Shown here: piece by piece, positions 48,846 to 58,500 of the stretch
Layout: every line of letters begins with the position of its first letter
How positions within the stretch are numbered: the first letter of the stretch is position 1
Origin: JALZKA01 sp963717635
Lineage (GTDB): Bacteria > Actinomycetota > Thermoleophilia > Solirubrobacterales > 70-9
Direction: 5' to 3'
Length of the DNA: 64,000 nucleotides
Assembly: GCA_963717635.1 (NCBI GenBank)
Contig: OY970347.1
Location: 868,001 to 932,000, forward strand
Made by a program: the position numbers and the translations under genes
Notes under the pieces: model-generated
Databases searched by the model: none
Told to the model about the DNA's origin: nothing
The model's input: only the letters and a program-made list of their open reading frames with translations

Positions 48846-50363
48846 CTACGCAGCTCCGTGTCCGCCCCCGCCCGGGGTCTCGATCCGAAGCCGGTCGCCG
48901 GGCTCCAACTCGCCGGCGGCCTTGGCCGGTAGCTCGTCGCCGCTGCGCAGGTTTCGGCCCGCGGCGCCGTCGGCGCCTCCGCCTCGCCCCCGCGGCGCGT
49001 GGCGGCGACGCTCGGTCAGCAGCGTGTAGCGCATCGGCTCCAGCGCCTCGATCTCGCGCACGACGCCGTCGCCGCCACGGTGCTTGCCGGCGCCGCCCGA
49101 GCCGCGCCTGATCGAGAGCTCGCGAACGCGCAGCGGCAACTCGGACTCCAGGGCCTCGATCGGGGTGTTGAGCGTGTTCGACATGGCGACGTGGATCGCG
49201 TCCGGTCCATCGGCGTCAGGACAAGCTCCCTGGCCGCCCCCGGTGGTCTCGTAGTAGGTGAATTCATCGTTCCCGAGCGTCAGGTTGTTCATCGTCCCCT
49301 GGCCCTGCGCCGGGCCGCCCGCCGCCTCACCGAGCGCGGCCAGTACGAGGTCGGCGACTCGACTCGAGGTCTCAACGTTGCCTGCGGCCACCGCAGCCGG
49401 CGAGCGCGCGTTTAGCACCGATCCCTCCGGGGCGAGCACCCGGACCGGGCGATGGGCGCCGGCGGATGCCGGAGCGTCGGGATCGAGCAGGACCCGGACG
49501 CCGAACAGAGCCGCGGAGCGCGTGACCGGCAACGGGCAGTTCAGGTTGCCCCGTACCTGGGGTGAGCTGCCGGAGAAGTCCAGCCCGAGCTGATCGCCGG
49601 CGATCGTCGCGCGCACCCGGACCTCGATGTCGTCGCGGCCGTCGGGTCCGCCCTCGAGCACGTCACGGGCATCCCAGGCGCCGTCCGGCAGCTGCTCGAG
49701 CCGGGCCCGGGTCCGGCGCTCGGCGTAGTCGAGGAGCTCGGCCATCCCGGCAGCGGTGCCTGGCCCGTCCGCCCGGTTCGCGATCAGCTCGAGCAGGCGG
49801 TTGCAGCCGGTCTCATTGGCGGCGAGCTGGGCGCGCAGATCGGCTCGGCGCTGTTGCGGGTTCCGCATCTGCGCGATCAGGTCCTCGAGGTCCGCGAGCT
49901 CGTTGAGGGCCCGCGGCGCGATCACGACGCCCTCCTGGTCGAGCCGGCACGAGTCCGCAGGCATCGAGCCTGGGGTCGGCCCTCCGACGTCGGCGTGATG
50001 CGCGCGGCTCGCGACGAACGCGGTCGGCTCCTCGGCGTCGTTGAACACGGGCGTGATCAGCGTGATGTCGGGCAGATGGGTGCCGCCGGCGAACGGGTCG
50101 TTGAGGATCCAGGTCTGCCCGCGCCGCTGCGGCTCGCCGAGCACGGCGGCGACGGCATCGGGCATCGAGCCCAGATGAACCGGAATGTGCTCGGCCTGCA
50201 TCACCATTTCGCCGCGCGCGTCGAACAGGGCCGTCGAGCAGTCGCGGCGCTCCTTGATGTTCGGCGAGTGGGCGGAGCGGATCAGGACGGCGCCCATCTC
50301 GTCGCAGATCGCCTTCAGCCGCCCGGCCAGGACCTGCAGGCCGATCGGGTCGAGGGCGCTCAT
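48846..50363 (-). CDS. Hydantoinase/oxoprolinase B subunit
   Basis: 505 residues from ATG 50363 (the frame stays open upstream but MSALDPIGLQVLAGRLKAICDE is the family start). HyuB motifs: SPNIKERRDCSTALFDARGEMV, LNDPFAGGTHLPDIT, HHADVGGPTPGSMP, and GGNGQGQ-like GGGQGACPD. Pairs with HyuA to open 5-membered cyclic amides (hydantoins, 5-oxoproline) with ATP. Starts 7 bp after the hyuA stop. Confidence 0.92.
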   Translation of the reverse strand: MSALDPIGLQVLAGRLKAICDEMGAVLIRSAHSPNIKERRDCSTALFDARGEMVMQAEHIPVHLGSMPDAVAAVLGEPQRRGQTWILNDPFAGGTHLPDITLITPVFNDAEEPTAFVASRAHHADVGGPTPGSMPADSCRLDQEGVVIAPRALNELADLEDLIAQMRNPQQRRADLRAQLAANETGCNRLLELIANRADGPGTAAGMAELLDYAERRTRARLEQLPDGAWDARDVLEGGPDGRDDIEVRVRATIAGDQLGLDFSGSSPQVRGNLNCPLPVTRSAALFGVRVLLDPDAPASAGAHRPVRVLAPEGSVLNARSPAAVAAGNVETSSRVADLVLAALGEAAGGPAQGQGTMNNLTLGNDEFTYYETTGGGQGACPDADGPDAIHVAMSNTLNTPIEALESELPLRVRELSIRRGSGGAGKHRGGDGVVREIEALEPMRYTLLTERRRHAPRGRGGGADGAAGRNLRSGDELPAKAAGELEPGDRLRIETPGGGGHGAA

Positions 50364-50370
50364 CTGAGGC

Positions 50371-52344
50371 TCACCCGCGCTCCGCGACGACGGTCCCGTG
50401 GCCGTCGACCTCGGCGGACCACGCCGGCGGCAGGACCAGCGTCGTTTCCGGCAACTCGAGCACCGCCGGTCCGGCGATGGCCGTGCCGGCGGGGGGCTCG
50501 CCGCGCAGGACCGACGCCTCGTGCCACTCGCCCGCGAACCGGACCCGTCGCGCGCCCGGCTCGGGCATCGCATCGGTCGCCGCACTCGGGCGAGGCTCGG
50601 CCGCCGGCTCGCTCAGGCCCGTCGCGATCGCGACGAGCTCGACCGGGGCTTCGGCATCGCGGAACCCGTACCGCCGCTCGTGCTCGGCGGCGAACGCCTC
50701 GGCAAGCTCGGCGGGGTCGGGTGCCTCGTCGCCGGGCACCGGCAGCTCGAACGATTGCCCCTGATAGCGCAACTCGAATGTGACCTGGAGCTCGGCGCCT
50801 TCCATTCCGGGTGCGATCGTTTCCCGCAGCGACGAGACCTCATCGGCGAGCCGTTCGGCCGTCATCTCGCGAGGCGCCAGCATCACCGTGCGCGCGGTGT
50901 CGCGACGCCGGGTCGATGCCAGCAACCCGAGCGCGCTGAGGACGCCACCCGAGCGCGGACAGAGCAGGCGGCCGATCTGCAGCTCGTCGGCGACCTCGGC
51001 AGCGTGCATGGGCCCGGCTCCGCCGAACGGCAGCAGCGCGAAGCGCCGCGGATCGACGCCGCGCTCGACGGTCACAACCCGGAGCGCCCGTGCCAGCTCC
51101 TGATTCGCGAGCCGGATGATGCCCTCGGCGGTCTCGAGCTCGCCGAGCCCCAGGGCGTCCGCCAGGCGCCCAACGGCGGCGCCCGCGGCATCGGCGTCCA
51201 GGTTGACTCCGGCGAGGGCCGAGTCCGCGTCCAGGCGGCCAAGCAGGAGGTTTGCATCCGTGACCGTGGCTTCGGTGCCGCCGCGGCCGTAGCATGCCGG
51301 CCCGGGCTGAGCGCCGGCGGAGCGCGGCCCCGTCCGCAGCGCGCCGCCGTGGTCACGCCACGCGATCGAACCGCCGCCGGCGCCCACCGTGTGGACGTCC
51401 AGCATCGGCAGCTGGATCACGCGTCCGCCGATCGTCCGCGATTCCGTCTGGCGGACACGACCGCGCTCGATCACGGACACGTCGCACGAGGTTCCACCCA
51501 TATCCAGGGCTATTGCGTCTCCGTCGCCGGAGATCCGTGCGACGAGCCCGGCTCCGACGGCGCCGCCGGCTGGGCCCGAGAGCACGCTCCACGCTCCCTG
51601 GCGGGCGGCCTCGCGCCACGGGGCCACGCCGCCCGAGGAGCGCATGATCTCGGGCTCGGGCAGTCCCTGTGATGTCGCGGCTGCGGCGAGATCGCCGAGG
51701 TAGCGCGCCAGCAGGGGGGAGAGGTACGCGTCGATCACGGTCGTCGAGCAGCGCTCGAACTCGCGAAACCGGGGCAGCACCTCATGGGAGACGGAAACGT
51801 GCAGCTCCGGCAGGCGCTCGCGGATCGCCCGGGCGATCCGCTGCTCGTGTCCCGGGTCGATGTACGAGAACAGCAGGCACACCGCGGCCGATTCGACGCC
51901 GGCCGCCTCGATTGCCGCCGCGATCCGCTCGGGCTCGGCCTCCGGCATTGCCTCGACGACCCCGGCCGGGCCCATGCGCTCGAGCGCTCCGACCCGGTCG
52001 GCCCGCGCGACGAGCGGCCGCGGCTTCGGCGCGCAGAGACGATACAGCGAGGGCCGATCCTGGCGACCGATCTCGAGCAGGTCCTCGAAGCCCGCGGTGG
52101 CGACCAGCGCGGTCCGGGCGCCGCGCTCCTCCAGCAGCGCGTTGGTGCCGACCGTCATCCCGTGGACGAGGCGGCTGACCGTCGCCGGCTCCGCGGTCGC
52201 GGCAGCGAGCACAGCCGCGATCGTGGCGACGACTCCGGCGGCCTCGTCGCCCGGCGTCGTCGGCGACTTCGCGGTGTGGAGCTCCGTCCCGTCGAAGGCG
52301 ACCGCGTCGGTGAACGTTCCGCCGACGTCGACGCCCAGGAGCAC
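50371..52344 (-). CDS. Hydantoinase/oxoprolinase A subunit
   Basis: 657 residues. Sugar-kinase/Hsp70-like ATPase fold: GVDVGGTFTDAVAFDG at the start, TNALLEERGARTALVATAGF, GNSGGVAP-like SSGGVAPWREA, and MDMGGTSCDVSVIE. C-terminus has the HyuA/oxoprolinase beta domain. ATP-dependent cleavage of hydantoin or 5-oxoproline with HyuB (next gene, 7 bp). Starts 94 bp after the end of the small zinc-binding-like gene, with a strong hairpin between. Confidence 0.92.
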   Translation of the reverse strand: MLLGVDVGGTFTDAVAFDGTELHTAKSPTTPGDEAAGVVATIAAVLAAATAEPATVSRLVHGMTVGTNALLEERGARTALVATAGFEDLLEIGRQDRPSLYRLCAPKPRPLVARADRVGALERMGPAGVVEAMPEAEPERIAAAIEAAGVESAAVCLLFSYIDPGHEQRIARAIRERLPELHVSVSHEVLPRFREFERCSTTVIDAYLSPLLARYLGDLAAAATSQGLPEPEIMRSSGGVAPWREAARQGAWSVLSGPAGGAVGAGLVARISGDGDAIALDMGGTSCDVSVIERGRVRQTESRTIGGRVIQLPMLDVHTVGAGGGSIAWRDHGGALRTGPRSAGAQPGPACYGRGGTEATVTDANLLLGRLDADSALAGVNLDADAAGAAVGRLADALGLGELETAEGIIRLANQELARALRVVTVERGVDPRRFALLPFGGAGPMHAAEVADELQIGRLLCPRSGGVLSALGLLASTRRRDTARTVMLAPREMTAERLADEVSSLRETIAPGMEGAELQVTFELRYQGQSFELPVPGDEAPDPAELAEAFAAEHERRYGFRDAEAPVELVAIATGLSEPAAEPRPSAATDAMPEPGARRVRFAGEWHEASVLRGEPPAGTAIAGPAVLELPETTLVLPPAWSAEVDGHGTVVAERG

Positions 52345-52352
52345 GCCCCAAG

Positions 52353-52386
52353 ACTAAGGGGAGCCGGTTGCCCGACTCCCCTTAGT
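52353..52386 (-). terminator. 11 bp perfect hairpin between two minus-strand genes
   Basis: ACTAAGGGGAG (52353-52363) and CTCCCCTTAGT (52376-52386) pair perfectly around a 12-base loop. It lies 52 bases after the stop of the gene at 52438 and directly before hyuA. No T-tract, so may act as RNA end or barrier rather than a classical terminator. Confidence 0.6.
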
Positions 52387-52437
52387 GCCGTGTCCCGATG
52401 CAGCGCCCTCCCACCGGCGCCGCACTACCCCAGAAAC

Positions 52438-52896
52438 TTAAGCCGCGACGAGCTCCTCGTCGAAGCGCTCGACCTCGACTTCCGCCGCCTCGAAGGTCTC
52501 CTCGAGATGCTTGTGCGAGGGGCAGTAGTCACGGCTCGGCAGCGGCTCGCGCTGACAGGGCGTGCCCTTGCGGGTGTGCGCACGGCACTCCCGCGGCAGC
52601 CCATCGAGCTGCAGCAGCTCGGGAGCGCGCTCCAGCAGGTCCATCGCGAGCGAGATGTTGCTCTCGATCACGTTCCAGACCTTGAGCTGGTCGCCCATCG
52701 CGAAATGCATCCGGACCTCGTTGAACAGCGAGCGGGCCGGGCGGGCGAAGTACCTGCGGTCCGTGCTCAGCCTCAGGATCGCCGCCTCGCACGCTTCGAG
52801 GACGGCCTGCCGGTTGTGTCCCCCGGTTGGGTCATGCTCGTCCGCCACGACGCGTGGGGCGAGCTCACGGTAAATCGATCGACTGAAGCGGTACAT
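52438..52896 (-). CDS. Hypothetical protein with Cys/His cluster, 152 residues
   Basis: Helical N-terminus (MYRFSRSIYRELAPRVV, then ACEAAILRLSTDRRYFARPARSLFNEVR). Near residues 100-125 lies CRAHTRKGTPCQREPLPSRDYCPSH, with three Cys and a His in zinc-finger-like spacing. The C-terminal helix is acidic (EETFEAAEVEVERFDEEL). Family not named by me; similar proteins are common in Thermoleophilia. An AT-richer 190 bp leader upstream probably holds its promoter. May be a nucleic-acid-binding factor, by inference from the Cys/His set. Confidence 0.65.
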   Translation of the reverse strand: MYRFSRSIYRELAPRVVADEHDPTGGHNRQAVLEACEAAILRLSTDRRYFARPARSLFNEVRMHFAMGDQLKVWNVIESNISLAMDLLERAPELLQLDGLPRECRAHTRKGTPCQREPLPSRDYCPSHKHLEETFEAAEVEVERFDEELVAA

Positions 52897-53085
52897 GTCC
52901 GTTCGTACCCTCCTTGTGGTCCTACCATTTGGCTCCAGCAGCGGCTCCTTGCCGCTTAGGTTTTCTGGAAGCCGCGTCGATTGTTACACCTCGGTATGAA
53001 TCCGCAAGGGTCGATCGTTAAGGACGTGTTAATCGATAGATGGACGTTTGTCTCATTCGATCGGAGGAGACCCCCGCCCCATCGG

Positions 53086-54534
53086 TCAGTCCCAGAGGTC
53101 CTGGCGGATCGCGCGTGAGGGCCCGATCACCAGATGCCTTCCGTCGAGGCCCGGGTCGGGCAGCGGGTGGTCCGAACGACGGTGCGCGCCGCGCGATTCG
53201 CGTCGTTCCAGCGCCGCGGTCGCGATCAAGGCGGCGAGGGGGTAGGGATCGTCCAGCAGCCGCCGCAGGCTCGCCTCGTCGCGGTTCGGGCCTGCGCACC
53301 GCCACATCGCCTCCCGAGTGGCAACGGTTGGCGGTTGGAAGCGGAACTCGGGAGCGGCCGGAGGGCGCTCTTGCGAAGGCTCCGACGCCGCCGCCACCGC
53401 GGCCCGCGCGCCGAACACGAAGCACTCGCTGAGCGAGTTCGACGCCAGCCGGTTCGCGCCATGGAGGCCCGTACAGGCGCACTCGCCCACGGCGAACAGC
53501 CCGGGCAGGGTCGAGCGCCCGTCGAGGTCGGTGACGATGCCGCCCATCAGGTAGTGCGCTGCGGGCGCGACCGGAATCAGCTCGCGCTGCGGGTCGAGCC
53601 CGGCGCGCTTGATCGCGGCGAAGACGTTCGGGAATCGCTCCGGGTCAGTCTCGCGCAGGTCGATCCAGACGTGGTCGCGGCCGTCGGCGCGCATCCGGTC
53701 TCCGATGGCGGCGGCCACCTGGTCGCGCGGGGCAAGCTCGTCCGTGAAGCGCCGTTCCGTCGCATCCAGCAGGATCGCACCCTCGCCGCGCACGGCTTCG
53801 GTGATCAAGGTCCCGTCGTGCTCGCCCGGCAGGGCGAGCGCCGTGGGATGGAACTGGCAGAACTCGAGGTCCGCCAGCTCCGCGCCCGCGGCGTGGGCCA
53901 GCACCGGTCCGGCCCCGATCGCGCCCCATGGGTTCGTCGTCCGCTGCCAGAGCGCCGCACCGCCCCCGGTTGCAAGGATCGTCGCACCCGCTGCCAGCGG
54001 CCCGGACTCGGTGATCACCCCTGCGCAGCGGGATCCGTCGCTCCACAGTGCCAGCGCCGAGGTTCCCTCGCGGACCTCGATCCGGGGCTGATCGGCGACC
54101 AGCGCTGCCAGCCTGTCGGTCAGGGCCCGACCGGTCTCGCTGCCGCCGGCGTGCACGATTCGCCGAGCCGTATGCCCACCCTCCAGGCCCAGCGAGAGGG
54201 ATCCCTCGGGTTCAGTGTCAAAGTGCACGCCGTTGGCTCGGAGCCATTCGACGGCGGCAGGGGCCTCTTCGACGAGGGTGCGGACGGCGGTGCCCCGGCA
54301 GAGGCCGCGGCCCGCCGCGAGCGTGTCGGCGGCGTGCCGGTCCGGCGAGTCGTCCGCGGCCAGGGCCGCCGCCAAGCCCCCCTGTGCCCAATAGCTCGAG
54401 CTCTCCTGCAGGGGCTTCCGCGATACCAGCACCACCTGGGCGCCCGCTTCCGCCGCCCGGGCGGCCGCGTGGAGGCCGGCGGCGCCGGCGCCGACCACCA
54501 CCACTCGCGCCGTATCGGTTCCGCCAGAGGCCAA
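53086..54534 (-). CDS. nadB: L-aspartate oxidase, short form
   Basis: 482 residues from TTG 54534, with GTG 54504 (VVVVGAGAAG) an alternative. FAD enzyme of NAD synthesis that oxidises aspartate to iminoaspartate. VVVVGAGAAGLHAAARAA binds FAD; SSSYWAQGGLAAAL, GGHTARRIVHAGG, HPTALALPGEHDGTLITEAVRGEGAIL and GANRLASNSLSECFVFG are present. C-terminal domain is about 40 residues shorter than usual. No nadA or nadC nearby. Divergent from the deacetylase gene. Confidence 0.88.
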   Translation of the reverse strand: MASGGTDTARVVVVGAGAAGLHAAARAAEAGAQVVLVSRKPLQESSSYWAQGGLAAALAADDSPDRHAADTLAAGRGLCRGTAVRTLVEEAPAAVEWLRANGVHFDTEPEGSLSLGLEGGHTARRIVHAGGSETGRALTDRLAALVADQPRIEVREGTSALALWSDGSRCAGVITESGPLAAGATILATGGGAALWQRTTNPWGAIGAGPVLAHAAGAELADLEFCQFHPTALALPGEHDGTLITEAVRGEGAILLDATERRFTDELAPRDQVAAAIGDRMRADGRDHVWIDLRETDPERFPNVFAAIKRAGLDPQRELIPVAPAAHYLMGGIVTDLDGRSTLPGLFAVGECACTGLHGANRLASNSLSECFVFGARAAVAAASEPSQERPPAAPEFRFQPPTVATREAMWRCAGPNRDEASLRRLLDDPYPLAALIATAALERRESRGAHRRSDHPLPDPGLDGRHLVIGPSRAIRQDLWD

Positions 54535-54581
54535 GCGGCAGTACCGTACCCGGCGCTTCGCGCTCGACGGCGTTCCCCGGC

Positions 54582-55580
54582 TTGACTCTCTATTACTCAC
54601 ACCCGGCCTCGCTTGACCACCTGACCGGCGGGCACCCGGAGAATCCGACCCGGATCCGCGCGATCGAGGCCGCTCTTGGGGAAGCGGGCTGGCCGGGGCT
54701 TGAGCGGGCGGAAGCACCGCGGGCCGAGCGCGGTCAGCTCGAGCGCGCTCACCGGGCCGCCCACATCGATGCGATCCAGGCCTTTTGCGAATCGGGCGGC
54801 GGCATGTTGGACATGGACACGGTCGCCTCGGAGGGGTCCTGGGAAGCCGCGCTGCGCGCATCCGGTGCGGCATGTGACGCCGCCGAGCGCTTGCTGTCGG
54901 GCCCCCGACGGTCCGCGTTTTGCGGCTTGCGACCGCCCGGGCACCACGCGGAGCGTGACCGGGCGATGGGTTTCTGCCTGTTCAACAACATCGCCGTGGC
55001 GGCCGCGCACGCGATCGCGGCAGCCGGCGCGGAGCGGGTGCTGATCCTCGACTGGGACGTGCACCACGGCAACGGGACCGAGGAAATCTTCAAGCGCTCA
55101 GAGCGCGTCCTCTATACGAGCATCCACCAGTCGCCGCTCTACCCGGGCACCGGGGCCGCCGAATATGACGGCGAGGGACCGGGGACCGGTTTCACGATCA
55201 ATCTCCCCGTCGCGGCGGGCGCGGGCTCGGAGCAGTTCGTCGCCCTCGTCCAGCATGTCGTGGCGCCGGTCGCGCGCGCCTTCCGGCCGGGGCTGATCGC
55301 CGTTTCGGCCGGCTACGACGCGCATCACGCCGACCCGCTTGCGTCGTGCCTGGTGGATGAGGACGGATACCGGCTGATGGCTGCGACGCTCGCAAGCGTT
55401 GCGGCTGAGCTGGGTGTCCCGGTTCTGGTCTGCCTCGAGGGCGGCTACGCCCCGGATGCGCTGGCCGCTTCGGTGCTCGCCACGCTGGATGGCCTCACGG
55501 CCGAGGCGCCGCCGGAGGAGTCAGACCCGGAGCTTGCCGAGCCTCACCGGGCCCGGCTTGCGCGGCGCTGGCAGCTCTAG
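54582..55580 (+). CDS. Class II histone deacetylase-like/AcuC-like amidohydrolase
   Basis: 332 residues from TTG 54582, which starts the family N-terminus TLYYSHPASLDH..GHPENPTRI. Zinc-site and catalytic residues: RPPGHHAERDRAMGFCLFNN, LDWDVHHGNGTEE and SAGYDAHHADPLA. These enzymes remove acyl groups from lysines, polyamines or small molecules; AcuC does so on acetyl-CoA synthetase. Head-to-head with nadB over about 47 bp, and its stop overlaps the next gene's stop by 4 bp. Confidence 0.9.
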   Translation: MTLYYSHPASLDHLTGGHPENPTRIRAIEAALGEAGWPGLERAEAPRAERGQLERAHRAAHIDAIQAFCESGGGMLDMDTVASEGSWEAALRASGAACDAAERLLSGPRRSAFCGLRPPGHHAERDRAMGFCLFNNIAVAAAHAIAAAGAERVLILDWDVHHGNGTEEIFKRSERVLYTSIHQSPLYPGTGAAEYDGEGPGTGFTINLPVAAGAGSEQFVALVQHVVAPVARAFRPGLIAVSAGYDAHHADPLASCLVDEDGYRLMAATLASVAAELGVPVLVCLEGGYAPDALAASVLATLDGLTAEAPPEESDPELAEPHRARLARRWQL

Positions 55581-58500
55581 GGGACGAGCCGGTCCTTGAG
55601 GCCGGCGAGGAACGCCTTCGGGAAGCCGGCCACCCGGTCGAGCTCCTCGATCGCCCGGAAGCCGTCGTTCTCCTCGCGGTGGCGGATGACGCGCTTGGCC
55701 TGCGTCACCGACAACCCGATTTCACGGAGCTCCTCGAATGAGGCTGACGAGAGGCTGAGCATCCCGGCGGGAACGGACTCAGCCTTGGTCGCCGCCGGCT
55801 TCTTGGCGGCCTTCTTCGGCGCCGGCTTCTTGGCGGCCGGCTTCTTCGTGGCCGGCTTCTTCCTCGCCGGCTTCTTGGCGGCCTGCTTGCGTGGTTTGGG
55901 CTCCGGCGAAGCCTCGGCTTTCGGCTCCGGCTCCGGCTCCTGTCCGGCTTCGGCCTCGGACTCCTCATCGGCGACATCGGTTACCCAGACCGGCGGCGCG
56001 AGCCGCTCTTCGGCGGCCGGCTCGTCCGCAGGCTCGACCACCGTCTCGACCTCGGGCTCCGCGGCCGGCTTGGCTTCGGGCGCCGCCACAGGTGCAATCT
56101 CGGCGGCACGGGCTCGCGCAGTGGCACCGCCCGCCTGTTCGACCACGGCACCGATCTTGCCTTCGATCTCCTGGAAGCGGCCCTCCCGGGCGGTCTCGAT
56201 CTCTCGCCGCGCCTGAATATCGATCTCGGTCGCGTGGCGCTCGGCGGCGATGGCCCGCTCGTGCGCCTCGTCCAGCTGGCGCCGGGTGGCGGCGAGCTCG
56301 CCTTCGATCGCGGCGCGCTCGCGGCTCAGCTCCTCCTCGCGGCTGCGCAGCGCCTCGCGCGCCTCCGTCTCGGTCGTGGCGCGGGTTGCGGCGATCTCGC
56401 GCTGAAGGTTCGCGAGGGCCTCGCCACGGACGCGTTCCAGTTCCTTCGCCAGCCGGGCTTCGTGGGCGGCGCCCGCCTTGGCCTCAGCCTGCTCGACGGC
56501 CGTCCGGACGCCCTGCATCGCGGCGCGCTCGCCGTCCTTGCGCAGCGTTGCCGACTGCGCGCGTAGCCAGCTGGATGCCGCGGTCCGACTTTCGACGGCC
56601 GACCGCGACGACGCCTCCTCGGCGGATCGCGCGCGTTCCTCGGCCGCCTGCAGGGCCCGCTCCGACTCGGTCAGCGCCTTCGCCCGTTCGGCGCGGACGG
56701 CGTTCACTTCCTTGCGCGCCGCGGCGACCTGCTTGTCGCGATCCGCCTCGGCCTCGCTGCGAGCTTCGACCACCGCGCTCTCGCGTGCCGCGTCCGCTTC
56801 GGTTCGCAGGCGCTCGGCCTCGGCCGCGTGCTTCTCCTGCTCCTCCTTGCGAACGCGTTCTTCGGTCTCGCGCCGAGCCAGGGCAGCGGTGTTCGTGACG
56901 CGCGCGTCGGTCTCGGTGCGCATGCGCTCGATCTCTTCGCTGGCCTGATGCTCGGCGGCGGCAGCGCGCTTGGCGGCGTCCGCCTTCGCCGCCTCGGCCT
57001 CGGCCTTCGCCGCCTCCAGCTCCTGTTCGCGGCCGCGCACCCTGGCGTCGGCGGCTTCCGTCGCCTCCTGGCGGGCCTTGGCAGCCTCCTCGCCGACTCG
57101 CTTCTCGGCGCTTGCCCGCAGCCGGTCGGCTTCCTTGGCCAGCTCCTGCTCAGCTGCCGCAACTCGTTCGGCTGCGGCGAGGGCGCGCTTCTCGATCTCT
57201 CGGAGCCGCCGGTCGGAGCTCTCGATTACGCGCGTCTTCTCCTCGCGCTCCGACTCCAGCTCTTCCTCGCGCTTGCGAAGCTCGGCTGCGTAGCGCTCCT
57301 GCGCGGCCTTGCGGGCGGCCTCGACCTCGAGTCGCGTGCGATCCTCGCCCTCGGTCCTGGCGCGGTCGACGTCGGCCTGGGCGGCGAGCTTGGCGTCGGC
57401 GAGCGCACGCTCGGCGATCTGCTTTCGCGTCGTCTCGGCGGACTGCAGGGCAAGCTCCTCGACCTCGCGGCGAGCGGCCTCGGTCGCCGCCTGGGCGCGC
57501 TCTTCCGCCTCGGCCTTGGCCCTTGTCTCGGCCTCCTCTCTGACGCGATCAGCGGCCTCGCGAACGCGTTCTTCGAGGCTGGTCTCGAGGTTGTCGAGCT
57601 CGCGCCGAAGGTCGGCGGTTTCGGCCTCGACGCGCTTGTCGGCCTCCTCGCGCAGCCGGCGCTCGGCCTCGGCCTGCTCGCGCTTCGCCGCGGTCGCCCG
57701 TGCCTCCGCTTCCTGGGCTTGCGTGAGGGCCTCCTGGACGGCCGTGTCCGGGCCGGCGGTGGGAGTTGGCGCGGGCACCGGTTTCGCTGCTTCCGGGGCC
57801 GCCTTCGCCGCCTCAGCCTCCGCCTTGGTCGCCGAGTTGGACGCTGCCCTGGCCGCTTCCTCGGCCTTGCGCACGCGCTCGTCGGCTTCCTTTTGGACGC
57901 GTGCGATCTCGGCAGCGAGGCGCTTCTCGTGCTCAGCCGCGATCTTGTCGGGATCCGCGGTGGCGCCCTTGGCCGTCGCAGTCGTGCGCTGACCGGCGTC
58001 GCGCTCGATCTGCTTGACCTGGTCTCGCAACCACTTTGCGGCCCCGGTTCGGGCCTGCTCCTCGAGTGCCTTCGCGGTCGGGGCATCAGCCTGCGGCGGG
58101 GCGTCCGGCTTCGCGGTCTCGACCGGCTTGGCGCTCTCGGCGGGCTCGGCGGCCGCGGCGGCGGTGCGCTTCTCCGCCTCGGCAGCTCGCCGTTCCGCCT
58201 CCTTGAGCCTCACCTCGAGCGCCCCCGCTCGTGCGATGCCCTCACGTTTCGCGCGTTCGAGGTCCTCCTCGAGGGCGACGATCTCGTCGATCGAACGCTG
58301 CTCGGCCGCTTGGGCGGCGGCGCTGGCCGCCGCCTGGACCCGTTCGTCGGTGTCGGCTTCCGGCTCGGGTTGCGGCGGCGGGGTGACTGCGGGCTTCGGG
58401 GCCGCCGGCGGCATCTCGGTTGGAACGAACGCGTCGGGCTTCTCGGCAGGGGTCGCAACCCTGGGCTTAGGCGGCGACTGGGCCAGCTTCTCCGAGGGCA

